Of a DNA stretch of 46,566 nucleotides, positions 34,865 through 42,900 are shown piece after piece (position 1 is the stretch's first letter; every line of letters starts with the position of its first letter). The notes below the pieces were generated by a model. It saw only the letters and a program-made list of their open reading frames with translations. It was not told the DNA's origin and made no database searches. A program made the translations under genes and the position numbers. Origin of the DNA: Mycolicibacterium austroafricanum (GTDB lineage: Bacteria; Actinomycetota; Actinomycetes; Mycobacteriales; Mycobacteriaceae); contig NZ_CACSIP010000037.1 of NCBI RefSeq assembly GCF_902705885.1, positions 71-46,636 of the forward strand. The letters are read 5' to 3'.

Positions 34865-36082
34865 ATGGTGACTGCGAAGGCAACTCCGACGCTGGAGGAC
34901 TTCCTGTGTGGGGCTCGCACCTTTCTGGAGGATGCGTGTGGTGGACGGGCTGCGTCTCGCGCAAACTCCGGCAAGTCCCGATATGCCCTGTTCTCCGGGT
35001 CGACGGACGAGGAGATCGCGTCGGCAGTCGACTATCAGCGGGCCGCGTTCGACGCCGGCTACGGATGGATCACGGGTCCACTGGAGTTCGGTGGTGGGGG
35101 ACTGCCTGTGAGCTATGAGCGGGCCTTCGCGGTACTGGAACGCGAGTTCACGATTCCCTCGAAGGGGCCCTTGTCCGTGAGCCTCGGGATGGTGGCGCCG
35201 ACGTTGGCGCAATTCGGTTCCGATGACGCCAAACGTCGATGGCTGAGGGCGCTTCGGCGAGCGGATGCAATCGGCTGTCAGCTCTTCAGCGAACCGGCGG
35301 CGGGCTCGGATCTGGCAGCCGTCCGGGCGCGGGCGGTGGCGTCCGGCGACGGCCAGACCTGGACGCTCAATGGGCAGAAGGTCTGGACGTCGGGTGCTCA
35401 CTATTCGGATATCGGGATCGCGCTGACGCGCACCTCCGATGGACCTCGCCACCGTAACCTCACCGCGTTCGTCGTCGACATGAGCACACCGGGTGTCGAC
35501 GTTAGGCCGCTGCGCCAGATCACCGGAGCCGCAGACTTCAACGAGGTGTTCCTCGAAGACGTCCACGTCCCGGACGCATTCAGGCTTGGTGACATCGGGC
35601 AGGGCTGGTCGGTCGCCATCGCGATGCTCATGTACGAACGCGGCGCCATCGGTGGATCTTCTAGCGGCGGTAGCGGCTTGTTTCGAATGGACGACCTCGC
35701 GGCGTGGATCGTGGACCTCGGACGAGAAGAGGACCCCGGCGTCATCGAGGCGTTTGCGCGGGTTTACTCCGGGGTAACCTCGGCGAAGTCGATGCGAGCT
35801 AGAGCCGATCGCAATCTGAAAGCCAACGGCGTTCCCGGACCGGAGATGTCGCTGGGAAAGCTCGCATTGACCGCGAACCTCCAAGCGCTCAGCAATCTCG
35901 TCAGCGTGGTACTTGGCCCGAAACTGGTCGGTGACACCGGATTACCCCAGTCGTACGCCTGGTCCGAACTGGTGCTCAGCGTCCCGGGGATGCGCATCGG
36001 CGGCGGAACGGACGAGATTCACCGCAATACCGTTGCCGAGCGCTCGCTGGGGTTACCCAAGGACAAGTCGAGCCGAACCTGA
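34865..36082 (+). CDS. Acyl-CoA dehydrogenase (LvaC/ACAD10-11-associated type)
   Basis: About 405 residues, with the standard ACAD fold: CQLFSEPAAGSDLAAVRARA, GQKVWTSGAHYSDIGIALTR, a C-terminal domain with AYAWSELVLSVPG-like sequence, and GGGTDEIHRNTVAERSLGLP. Its neighbours, the APH kinase and DUF6285, suggest the LvaC role: elimination of phosphate from a 4-phosphoacyl-CoA and rehydration to the 3-hydroxyacyl-CoA. Ordinary alpha,beta-dehydrogenation is the alternative. GTG 34856, ATG 34865 and GTG 34868 are all possible starts. It has its own operator-bearing promoter. Confidence 0.87.
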   Translation: MVTAKATPTLEDFLCGARTFLEDACGGRAASRANSGKSRYALFSGSTDEEIASAVDYQRAAFDAGYGWITGPLEFGGGGLPVSYERAFAVLEREFTIPSKGPLSVSLGMVAPTLAQFGSDDAKRRWLRALRRADAIGCQLFSEPAAGSDLAAVRARAVASGDGQTWTLNGQKVWTSGAHYSDIGIALTRTSDGPRHRNLTAFVVDMSTPGVDVRPLRQITGAADFNEVFLEDVHVPDAFRLGDIGQGWSVAIAMLMYERGAIGGSSSGGSGLFRMDDLAAWIVDLGREEDPGVIEAFARVYSGVTSAKSMRARADRNLKANGVPGPEMSLGKLALTANLQALSNLVSVVLGPKLVGDTGLPQSYAWSELVLSVPGMRIGGGTDEIHRNTVAERSLGLPKDKSSRT

Positions 36083-36158
36083 GTACCGCTGTACAGCAAC
36101 GGGAATGAATGAACCCGGCCGATCTCGTGTCGGTGAACAACTACGAAAGAAGAGGTCC

Positions 36159-37079
36159 ATGGGACACCTTGACGGCAGGACGGTGATCGTCACCGGCGCG
36201 GGCCGCGGGATCGGCCGCGAACACGCACTGATGTTCGCTGCTGAGGGCGCCAGCGTCGTGGTCAACGACCTCGGCGGTGCGCAGGACGGCAGCGGAGCCG
36301 CCGCCGGACCGGCGCAGCACGTGGCCGACGAGATCATCGCGGCCGGAGGCAAAGCCGTTGCGAACGGCGACGACGTCGCCGATTCTGACGGAGCCAAGCG
36401 CATCGTCGCGACCGCACTGGACGCCTTCGGACGAGTCGACGGCCTGGTGAACAATGCCGGTATCCTCCGCGACCGAGTCCTCGTCAACATCGAGGACGAC
36501 GACTGGGATCTGGTGGTCCGGGTCAACCTGAGGGGCAGCTTCCTCATGACGCGTGAGGTGGCGCGTTACTGGCGGGCGCAGAGCAAGGCGGGCGCAGATG
36601 TCGCCGGCTCGGTGGTCAACACCAGCAGTGAATCCGGAGTCTTCGGTAACCCCGGCCAGGCCAACTACGCGGCGGCGAAGGCCGCGATCGCCTCGATGAC
36701 TCAGGTGTCCAGCAAGGAACTGCACCGCTACGGTGTTCGTGTCAATGCGATTCTGCCGCAGGCGCGCACCCGGCTGACGGAAGGGGCGTTCGGGGATGCC
36801 CTGGCGGCAAAAGAAGGTGAGTTCGACCGGATGGCCCCCGGCAACGTTTCGCCGTTCGTCGGCTACCTGCTGACGCCGTCGTGCCCGTTGACCGGCGAGG
36901 TGTTCCTGGTCGGTGGATCACGTGTGCAACGCATTGCGCCGTGGCACAAGGATCCGGAGTGGAAACTGATGACCGAACGCCGTTGGACGCTAGACGAACT
37001 CGCCAGCGCCGTTGCCGATGCGGGAATCCCCAGCGGCGGCAACGCCTGGACCGCGAACCCCGGTAAGGCGTCGAAGTGA
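36159..37079 (+). CDS. SDR, 3-hydroxyacyl-CoA dehydrogenase type (MFE-2/HSD17B4-like)
   Basis: A 306-residue SDR with VIVTGAGRGIGREHALMFAA, the VVNDLGG signature typical of peroxisomal multifunctional-enzyme dehydrogenases, NNAGILRDRVLVN, the Ser in NTSSESGVFGNPGQ and Tyr/Lys in NYAAAK. It would oxidise a (3R)-hydroxyacyl-CoA to the 3-oxo form. ATG 36159 is preceded by AGAGG; the long upstream extension overlaps the ACAD gene and is not used. The MaoC gene follows with a GTGA overlap, giving the hydratase/dehydrogenase pair that MFE-2 carries in one chain. Confidence 0.9.
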   Translation: MGHLDGRTVIVTGAGRGIGREHALMFAAEGASVVVNDLGGAQDGSGAAAGPAQHVADEIIAAGGKAVANGDDVADSDGAKRIVATALDAFGRVDGLVNNAGILRDRVLVNIEDDDWDLVVRVNLRGSFLMTREVARYWRAQSKAGADVAGSVVNTSSESGVFGNPGQANYAAAKAAIASMTQVSSKELHRYGVRVNAILPQARTRLTEGAFGDALAAKEGEFDRMAPGNVSPFVGYLLTPSCPLTGEVFLVGGSRVQRIAPWHKDPEWKLMTERRWTLDELASAVADAGIPSGGNAWTANPGKASK

Positions 37080-38305
37080 CAACCACGAAGGGGGCAGCGG
37101 GCGAGGTCGACAAGACCACCGAAGCGCGGATGCCCGAGGCGGTCATCGACGACGCGATGGTCGAGTCGATGAAGGCCCGGGCGGGTGTCGACCTACGCAT
37201 CGACCACTCGATCAACAACGAGGAGGCGACGCGCATCGCCGTCGTCAAGTTCGCGGGTGGTATCGGCGACGTCAACACGCTGTGGACGGACGCCGACCAG
37301 GCCACCGCGTCGGACTACGGCGCCCCCGTGGCGCCGCCGTCCTTTGTCATCGGCTGCTTCTCGGGCATCCAGTTCGGGTGGCCGGGACTGGGTGCGTTCC
37401 ACAACGCCACCCAGGCACACTTTCACCAGCCCGTCTACTGGGGCGACAAGATCACCGCGACCTGTCGATACGACGGTTTCACGGGGCCTCGCCCGAGCAA
37501 GTTTGCGGGTCGCATGGTGACCGATCACTTCGTCAACAGCTACCGCAACCAGCGCGGCGAGCTTGTCGCTGAAATCAATTGGCAAGTAGTAAATTTTGAA
37601 CGAGGTTCGGCGAAAGCACGGTCCAAGAACGTCGCGGTGGACATGTCGAAACCTGAGTTGATCCTTCCACATCCGTGGACCGAGGACGAGATTGTCGCCG
37701 TCGAGCAGCAGGTGCTTCGTGAGCAGCCTCGCGGCTCCGAGTTCCGCTACTGGGAGGATGTCGAGGTCGGCGAGCAGATCCAGACTCTGACCAAGGGGCC
37801 GATCGGCCTGACCGACGAGGTGGCCTTCATCGCCGGCGGTGGTACACCCATCCCTCGGCTCAAGGCGCACGCGGCAGCACTCGCCGACTACCAGGCGCAT
37901 CCCGCGTGGTCGTTCCGCGACCCGGTGATGGGCTCCAGTGAGCCCATCTACGCTGTGCACTACAACAAGGCGGCGGCCAACGCGATGGGAGTGGCGTTCC
38001 AGTACGACGTAGGGTTCCAGCGCCAGTGCTGGCAGACTCAACTCCTCACGCACTGGTCGGGTGACAGCGGCTGGCTGCGTGAATGCAGTTCGCAATACCG
38101 CGGATTCGTCTACCTATCGGATGTGGTGACGCTTGGTGGCGAGGTCGTCGGGAAGTCCGTAACACCCGAGGGCGAGCATGTCATCGATCTGACGACCTTC
38201 GCGCGCAACCAGCGCGGGGCCGATGTGATGCCCGGGACCGCAACCGTCGCCCTTCCCGTCCGGGATGAGCAGTCGCCGGTCGCCCGTCGCGCGCGGCACG
38301 TGTAG
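37076..38305 (+). CDS. Double-hotdog MaoC-family acyl dehydratase
   Basis: A 409-residue protein with two hotdog segments, the first around PPSFVIGCFSGIQFGWPGLG and NATQAHFHQPVYWGDKITAT, the second around FRYWEDVEVGEQIQTLTKGP. This matches the large MaoC/FAS1-like dehydratases of mycobacteria. The N-terminal GVDLRIDHSINNEEAT and a C-terminal GGEVVGKSVTPEGEHVIDL strand complete the fold. It should hydrate enoyl-CoA or dehydrate 3-hydroxyacyl-CoA together with the coupled SDR. The canonical hydratase-2 Asp-His box is not obvious, so the active residues are unassigned. Confidence 0.8.
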   Translation: MTTTKGAAGEVDKTTEARMPEAVIDDAMVESMKARAGVDLRIDHSINNEEATRIAVVKFAGGIGDVNTLWTDADQATASDYGAPVAPPSFVIGCFSGIQFGWPGLGAFHNATQAHFHQPVYWGDKITATCRYDGFTGPRPSKFAGRMVTDHFVNSYRNQRGELVAEINWQVVNFERGSAKARSKNVAVDMSKPELILPHPWTEDEIVAVEQQVLREQPRGSEFRYWEDVEVGEQIQTLTKGPIGLTDEVAFIAGGGTPIPRLKAHAAALADYQAHPAWSFRDPVMGSSEPIYAVHYNKAAANAMGVAFQYDVGFQRQCWQTQLLTHWSGDSGWLRECSSQYRGFVYLSDVVTLGGEVVGKSVTPEGEHVIDLTTFARNQRGADVMPGTATVALPVRDEQSPVARRARHV

Positions 38306-38314
38306 GCGGCGGTG

Positions 38315-39445
38315 ATGGCGATTGACGCACGGGAGCGGGCCGCGCTCGCCGAGGCTGTGCGCGAGGCCGCCGCGACGGGGCCACGGGGACACCTGACCGA
38401 AGGCGATGCACCCCGCCGGGACGGTGGACTTTGGAAGGTGCTGACGGATCAGATGGGGCTGACGGGTCTGCTCGTCGCCGAGGAACACGGCGGCGCGGGA
38501 GCCGGGATCGCCGAAGCCGCAGTGGTACTCGAAGAACTCGCACGCCAACTCGCGGTGGTCCCGTCGCTGTCGTCCATGGGCATGGCGACCGCGTTACTCC
38601 GCGTGGTCGACACGCCTGAGGCCCATTCCCTGCTGGGCGAACTGGCGGCGGGGGCCGTCACCGCGGCGGTGGCGTGGCCCGCCCCGGAGGGATACGACGT
38701 CACCCCGTCGCTCGCAGCGATCGGTTCCTGCACGCCCGGGCGCAGAGTCGCCGTCAGCGGGCGCGCAGAGTTCGTCGTCGACGGCCTGGACGCCGACATC
38801 CTCCTGGCGCCGGCGCGGTGCGATGACGTCGACGTCGTCGTCAGCATCGATGCGAGCGATGCCTGGGTGCAGCGCACGACCATGAACTCCCTCGACTTGA
38901 CGCGCGGATTGTCCGTCGTCGAGTTCACTGAGGCACCGGGGACGGTACTCGGCTCCAAGATCCCGGTGCAGGTCGCCCTCGACCTTGCCCTGGTGCTGAT
39001 CGCCGCCGAACAGATCGGGATCGGACAGCAGTGCCATGACGCCGCAACCGCATGGGCGAAGGAGCGCGTTCAGTTCGACCGACCGATCGGACAGTTTCAG
39101 GCGATCAAGCATCAGCTGGTGAGCCTTCTGATGGAACTCGAACTCGCTCGCTCCAGCTTGGAGGTTGCCATCGAGTCGGCAGACCAGTACCTCAAGACGC
39201 CGACCCCTGCTGCCGCACGCGCGCTCGGCGTGGCAGCCAGCGTGGCGAAGGCACGCTGCGGGGACGCAGCCATGCTCGTAGCCGACGAGTCCCTGCACAT
39301 CCTCGGCGGTATTGGATTCACCTGGGAACACGATGCACACCTGTACTTTCGGCGCGCCAAAACCCTCGAAGTGCTCCTCGGCACCCCTGACGCTCACCGT
39401 CGCCGGTTCAGCACCATGCTGCTCGAAGACGCCGTGAATGCCTGA
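38315..39445 (+). CDS. Acyl-CoA dehydrogenase (FadE type), divergent
   Basis: About 376 residues. The C-terminal ACAD domain is clear: FDRPIGQFQAIKHQLVSLLM, DESLHILGGIGFTWEHDAHL and YFRRAKTLEVLLGTP. The middle beta-domain is weak and the flavin-contacting EPGAGSD motif is absent, so this may be the partner subunit of the ACAD at 34865. Start ATG 38315 follows a GTG at 38312 and has only a weak ribosome site. It ends overlapping the start of a broken enoyl-CoA hydratase gene. Confidence 0.85.
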   Translation: MAIDARERAALAEAVREAAATGPRGHLTEGDAPRRDGGLWKVLTDQMGLTGLLVAEEHGGAGAGIAEAAVVLEELARQLAVVPSLSSMGMATALLRVVDTPEAHSLLGELAAGAVTAAVAWPAPEGYDVTPSLAAIGSCTPGRRVAVSGRAEFVVDGLDADILLAPARCDDVDVVVSIDASDAWVQRTTMNSLDLTRGLSVVEFTEAPGTVLGSKIPVQVALDLALVLIAAEQIGIGQQCHDAATAWAKERVQFDRPIGQFQAIKHQLVSLLMELELARSSLEVAIESADQYLKTPTPAAARALGVAASVAKARCGDAAMLVADESLHILGGIGFTWEHDAHLYFRRAKTLEVLLGTPDAHRRRFSTMLLEDAVNA

Positions 39446-39981
39446 AGTCCTCATCGACCTCAGCGACGGAGGCGTGGCGACGCTGACGTTGAACCGGCCG
39501 CACCGTAAGAACGGCATCACCAAGACGCTTGTCGACGAGGCCATTGACGCGTTGCAACTGCTGGGGGCGGGCACCGACTGCCGAGTGCTCGTCCTCACCG
39601 GCGCGGGAAGGGCGTTCTGTTCCGGAATGGATCTGTCGGAGCCCATTGCTCCGGATGAGGTGACGTTCATGCGCCGTGTGGGTCAGCTCTGCCGCGCGGG
39701 TACCTGCGGCGGAAGCGGCGGCGATGGGGCTGATCAACCGCTGCGTGCCGGAAGCCGATCTGGATGACGCCGTGGACGCGTGGTCGCACCGACTCGCCGA
39801 CGGCCCGCGGGGAGCTCTTTCGATGATTAAGCAACAGCTCAACGCCTCGTTCGACCGGTCGTTCACCGAGTCGATCGGAGCGGAAGCCCTCAGTCAGTCG
39901 TTCGCCTTCCGCTCCCAGGAGTCTCGCGAAGGAGCGCGCGAATTCTTCGAGAAGCGCAGCCCGGACTTCCGATCCTGCTGA
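39438..39981 (+). pseudogene. Enoyl-CoA hydratase gene with internal deletion and frameshift
   Basis: The first 83 codons encode a normal crotonase N-terminus, with the first oxyanion-hole segment RVLVLTGAGRAFCSGMDLSE. At about 39685-39700 the frame is lost and the protein would end at 39767 after a Gly-rich tail. In another frame the C-terminal part continues from VPAAEAAAMGLINRCVPEAD to the end at 39981. About 85 residues of the middle, including the second oxyanion-hole loop and catalytic region, are missing. The ATG overlaps the ACAD stop as in the intact operon. No active enzyme is expected. Confidence 0.85.
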
Positions 39982-40005
39982 CGGTAAGCGGCTGAAGCGT
40001 GGACG

Positions 40006-41313
40006 TCAGCTCCGCGTGATTGTCACCGGCAGCGAGCCAATACCGTGCAGCACGAAGCTGCGGTGGAAGGGGATGTCGGTATCGGGTTTTGCGATGCGGA
40101 CCTCCTTGGTTCGCGACAGCAGGACGCCGAGTGCGATCTTGGCCTCCAGCTTGGCGAGATTCATTCCCAGGCAGACGTGTTCGCCGCGGCCGAACGTGAG
40201 ATGGCGACTGCCCGCGTTATCGATGTCGAGTTCGTTCGGATGCTCGAACGCCGTGGAGTCGCGATTGGCGGAGCCGGTCACCAGGTAGATCAGACCGTCG
40301 GCGGGGATTCTGACACCACCGATCTCCGTGTCGGCAACCGCGACCCGCCACACACCCTGCACGGGAGCTTCGAGGCGGAGCACCTCGTCGACGAACAGCG
40401 GGAGATTCGCGGGGTCTTCGCGCAACCGCTGCTGCAGCACGGCGTCGTCCGCCAACTTCCACACTGCCGAGGTCAGCAGATTCGTCGTGGTTTCGTTGCC
40501 GGCGACCAGAAACTGGACGAGCATCTGCAGCATCTCGTCGAGGGTCAGCGGCTCTTCGCCGTCGAGGCGCGCGGCTATCAGGTCACTGAGCAGGTCGTCA
40601 ACTGGATTCTCCTGGCGTTTGGAGATCTCTTCGGTGAAGTAGTCGTAGAAGGCGTTGACCTGATCGAAGATCTCGACGACTGCGTCGTTGTCGTGCTCCA
40701 GCGCCCCGACACCGCGGGTGAACGCGTTGGACCAGTCCTTGAACATGCCCATCAATTCCGGCGGTACGCCGAGCAGCGTGGCGATCACCGTCATGGGAAT
40801 CGGAGTGCTGAATGCGGGAACGATATCGAAACCGGCTGTGGTTTCCGGCATTTTGTCGACAAGGCTGTGAGCCAGCTCTTCGACCGAGTCGTGCAGTTCG
40901 GCTACGCGTCGCGGGGTGAATCCGGCATTGACGAGCGAGCGCTGGCGTTTGTGCAGCGGCGGGTCGGAGAACAGCAGCACGCGCGACTTGCTGAGTTCTA
41001 TGCGGCGGGCGGCCGCCACGCGCGTGCGCTCGGGCAGCGACTCGTTTTCGAGCACCTTTTGTGCCAGACCGGATACCGAGCTCGGCCCACTGGCGAGCCG
41101 GTTCGAGTACGAAGTCGCGTCGCGCAGAACCTCGAGCACATCGTCGTGGCGGGTCACGACCCAACCGCCGAGTCGCTCGCTGTACTCGACGGGCGCGTCG
41201 TGCCGGGCGGTTTCGTAGACAGCATACGGACAGCGCACGACGTCGGGCCTTAAGGCGAGAAGGTCGTCCATGGTCGCCGCCGGGCAGGTTCCGGTCGCAG
41301 TCGGCTGAGACAC
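40006..41313 (-). CDS. Cytochrome P450
   Basis: A 435-residue soluble bacterial P450. The haem-binding loop is FGRGEHVCLGMNLAKLEAKI with the thiolate Cys at 381. The I-helix oxygen-activation motif is FLVAGNETTTNLL (AGNETT) and the K-helix ExxR is in EVLRLEAP. It would hydroxylate a hydrophobic substrate, perhaps the terminal carbon or ring of the imported compound. It starts with GTG preceded by GAGGAG. The promoter holds a dyad element at 41350-41363, and a ferredoxin-type reductase gene lies upstream on the same strand. It converges with the broken hydratase gene; a 7-base inverted repeat at 39977-40010 lies between. Confidence 0.93.
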   Translation of the reverse strand: MSQPTATGTCPAATMDDLLALRPDVVRCPYAVYETARHDAPVEYSERLGGWVVTRHDDVLEVLRDATSYSNRLASGPSSVSGLAQKVLENESLPERTRVAAARRIELSKSRVLLFSDPPLHKRQRSLVNAGFTPRRVAELHDSVEELAHSLVDKMPETTAGFDIVPAFSTPIPMTVIATLLGVPPELMGMFKDWSNAFTRGVGALEHDNDAVVEIFDQVNAFYDYFTEEISKRQENPVDDLLSDLIAARLDGEEPLTLDEMLQMLVQFLVAGNETTTNLLTSAVWKLADDAVLQQRLREDPANLPLFVDEVLRLEAPVQGVWRVAVADTEIGGVRIPADGLIYLVTGSANRDSTAFEHPNELDIDNAGSRHLTFGRGEHVCLGMNLAKLEAKIALGVLLSRTKEVRIAKPDTDIPFHRSFVLHGIGSLPVTITRS

Positions 41314-41349
41314 CGTTACTCCTCGATTTAGATGATCGCTACAAAGTAT

Positions 41350-41363
41350 AGGAATAGACTATT
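41350..41363 (-). promoter_or_regulatory. Putative operator before the P450 gene (site 6)
   Basis: AATAGACTATT (41353-41363) is an 11-base perfect palindrome. On the minus strand, TAGTCTATTCCT (41361 to 41350) matches the TAGTC core of the other sites. It lies 36 bases before the P450 GTG in an otherwise GC-rich gap of 156 bases. A possible -10-like TATACT on the minus strand follows immediately. Confidence 0.5.
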
Positions 41364-41469
41364 CGACGTCCCGGAGTCGTGTCCACCACCTGCAGGATTC
41401 TGCGCCGAGCTCATACGACGAACTGCCCGTACGCCAGACCTGCCGGCCGCTGAATCTGCTTTGTAGCCT

Positions 41470-42432
41470 TCACAGATCGAGGACCAGACGTGTTCCCTGA
41501 CAGCGGCTGACACAGATCATCATGGTGTCGCCGGTGTCCTGTTCGTCGGCCGTCAGATAGTTGTCGCGATGGTCTGGTTGCCCGTCGAGAACCCTCGTCT
41601 CGCATTCCCCGCAGTAGCCCTCCTCGCATGAGAACGGGTGGTCGGGAAGCACCTTGTGGACTTCCTGCAGGATCGAGCCGCCCTCGCCCACGGCGAAGGT
41701 CACGCCGGTCCGTCGGAGCTCGACTTCGAACGCGCCGCCGCTGGTGTCGATCGGACCGCTCGCGGCAAACCGTTCGAAGTGCAGCCCACCAAGGTGCGGA
41801 TGGTGCGGGAACTCCCTCGCGACGGCGTCGATCATCGCGCCCGGCCCGCAGGCGTAGACCATGGTGCCCGGTCGTGCGGCGGCCTGGATCGACGTCAGGT
41901 CCGGATAGCCGCGCTCGCTCTCTATCCATATGTCCACCTGCTTGCCGAGCGCCTGGAGCCGGTCGTGATAGGCCATCGACGTTCTGGTACGACCTCCGTA
42001 GACGAGTGACCACTGACTGCCGCGCTTCTGGACCTCGTTGATCATCGGGATCAGCGGCGTGATCCCGATGCCGCCCCCGACGAAGAGGTAGGAGTCCGCC
42101 TCGACCAGGGTGAAGTCATTACGGGGGGCGCGGACGTCGAATTGAGATCCAGCGCAGACGATTCGATGAAGCTCGCGAGAGCCACCCCTGCCATGCTCCT
42201 CCCTCAGGACGGCGATGGTGTAGGACGCTTCATCCGATGCGTCGCCGCACAGCGAGTACTGCCGCGAAAGCCCGGAGGGCAGCTGGATCTCGATGTGGGC
42301 GCCTGGGTGCCAGGGCGGCAGCGACTGCCTCGCAGGGTGGCCGAATGTCACCTCCAGCACTGCATCGGCTACCTGGCGAACCGAGGTGACCTGCACAGTG
42401 AATCGGTCGGTGGGAGCGTTCGTCGTCGTCAT
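41470..42432 (-). CDS. Oxygenase reductase (FNR fold + plant-type [2Fe-2S] ferredoxin domain)
   Basis: A 320-residue reductase of the phthalate-dioxygenase-reductase type. The flavin segment is HIEIQLPSGLSRQYSLCGD, the NAD-binding segment LFVGGGIGITPLIPMI followed by VYACGPGAMIDAVAREF. The C-terminal ferredoxin has Cys at about 269, 274, 277 and 307, in the C-x4-C-x2-C-x29-C spacing. It would pass electrons from NADH to an oxygenase; the Rieske protein at 19986 is the classical partner type and the nearby P450 a possible one. ATG 42432 is chosen because GGAAGG lies upstream. Confidence 0.9.
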   Translation of the reverse strand: MTTTNAPTDRFTVQVTSVRQVADAVLEVTFGHPARQSLPPWHPGAHIEIQLPSGLSRQYSLCGDASDEASYTIAVLREEHGRGGSRELHRIVCAGSQFDVRAPRNDFTLVEADSYLFVGGGIGITPLIPMINEVQKRGSQWSLVYGGRTRTSMAYHDRLQALGKQVDIWIESERGYPDLTSIQAAARPGTMVYACGPGAMIDAVAREFPHHPHLGGLHFERFAASGPIDTSGGAFEVELRRTGVTFAVGEGGSILQEVHKVLPDHPFSCEEGYCGECETRVLDGQPDHRDNYLTADEQDTGDTMMICVSRCQGTRLVLDL

Positions 42433-42488
42433 CAATCGCCTTCCCTGTGTGCTGCGACAAGTGCCTTGAGGTTGGTAAAGGCGCCGAG

Positions 42489-42593
42489 CTACGCTTGCCG
42501 GCAGTCGATTTCGGAACAGAAGTTCGTCTCGACGATGACACTGGTCAGACCGTTGGCAACGAACACCCGGGCGGTCTCCTCGTCGACCGACAT
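42489..42593 (-). CDS. Candidate 34-residue protein with two Cys
   Basis: An ATG at 42593 with GGAGG a few bases upstream opens a 34-codon frame that begins MSVDEETARVFVANGLTSVI, continues VETNFCSEIDC and ends RQA. It lies 56 bases ahead of the reductase gene on the same strand. Composition is protein-like, with an amphipathic strand/helix and a Cys-x4-Cys end. It may be a real small protein, or the surviving 5' end of a longer gene. No family is recognised. Confidence 0.4.
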   Translation of the reverse strand: MSVDEETARVFVANGLTSVIVETNFCSEIDCRQA

Positions 42594-42735
42594 GCGCCTC
42601 CCCGCAGTGGATTGCAGCGCTAATCGATACACCGCGCCATGTGCGGAGCCTCGATGGCTACGGCAACACGGTCACCCGACAGAGTGATTTGCTTCCTGAA
42701 TGTCGGACACCGGTCACCGTCGAGTCCGCCGTCTC

Positions 42736-42775
42736 GATAGTCGTGCAGTAGAGTATTTAGTACTCGACTACTATC
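42736..42775. promoter_or_regulatory. Forty-base imperfect dyad operator (site 7)
   Basis: GATAGT at 42736 pairs with ACTATC at 42770-42775, and AGTA at 42747-42750 pairs with TACT at 42761-42764. Within it TAGTCGAGTACT (minus strand, 42770 to 42759) matches sites 1 and 4, and the left end GATAGTCG is identical to site 4. It lies in the divergent region between the minus reductase unit (start 42593) and the PEP-utilising gene at 42901. Apart from this dyad and a weak minus-strand reading frame at 42620-42700, the 307-base region 42594-42900 holds no gene that I can support. Confidence 0.65.
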
Positions 42776-42900
42776 GCAGCGATCGAACGTCCGCACAAGC
42801 GGGTAACAAGTGCGACAGGGCGCCCCTCTCGCGGTGAACTCAGCTCGGGACGCCGTCCTTGTACATTGAGTCATCGCTTCCAGGAGGGACGTGGGTCGCC

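Noticed and set aside
39977..40010. GCTGACG-N20-CGTCAGC inverted repeat as a terminator between convergent genes
   Set aside because: The stem is only seven pairs with a 20-base loop and no U-tract, and its right arm enters the P450 coding end; too weak to list as a feature.
40045..41253. A 402-residue open frame opposite the P450 gene
   Set aside because: It is antisense to a clear P450 with haem and ExxR motifs. Long antisense frames are common in GC-rich DNA, and the translation shows no domain pattern.
42620..42874. A minus-strand frame of 84 residues between the dyad operator and the reductase unit
   Set aside because: A short stretch (SGDRVAVAIEAPHMARC) looks protein-like, but the frame runs through the operator, has low third-position GC and no good start, so I do not call it.
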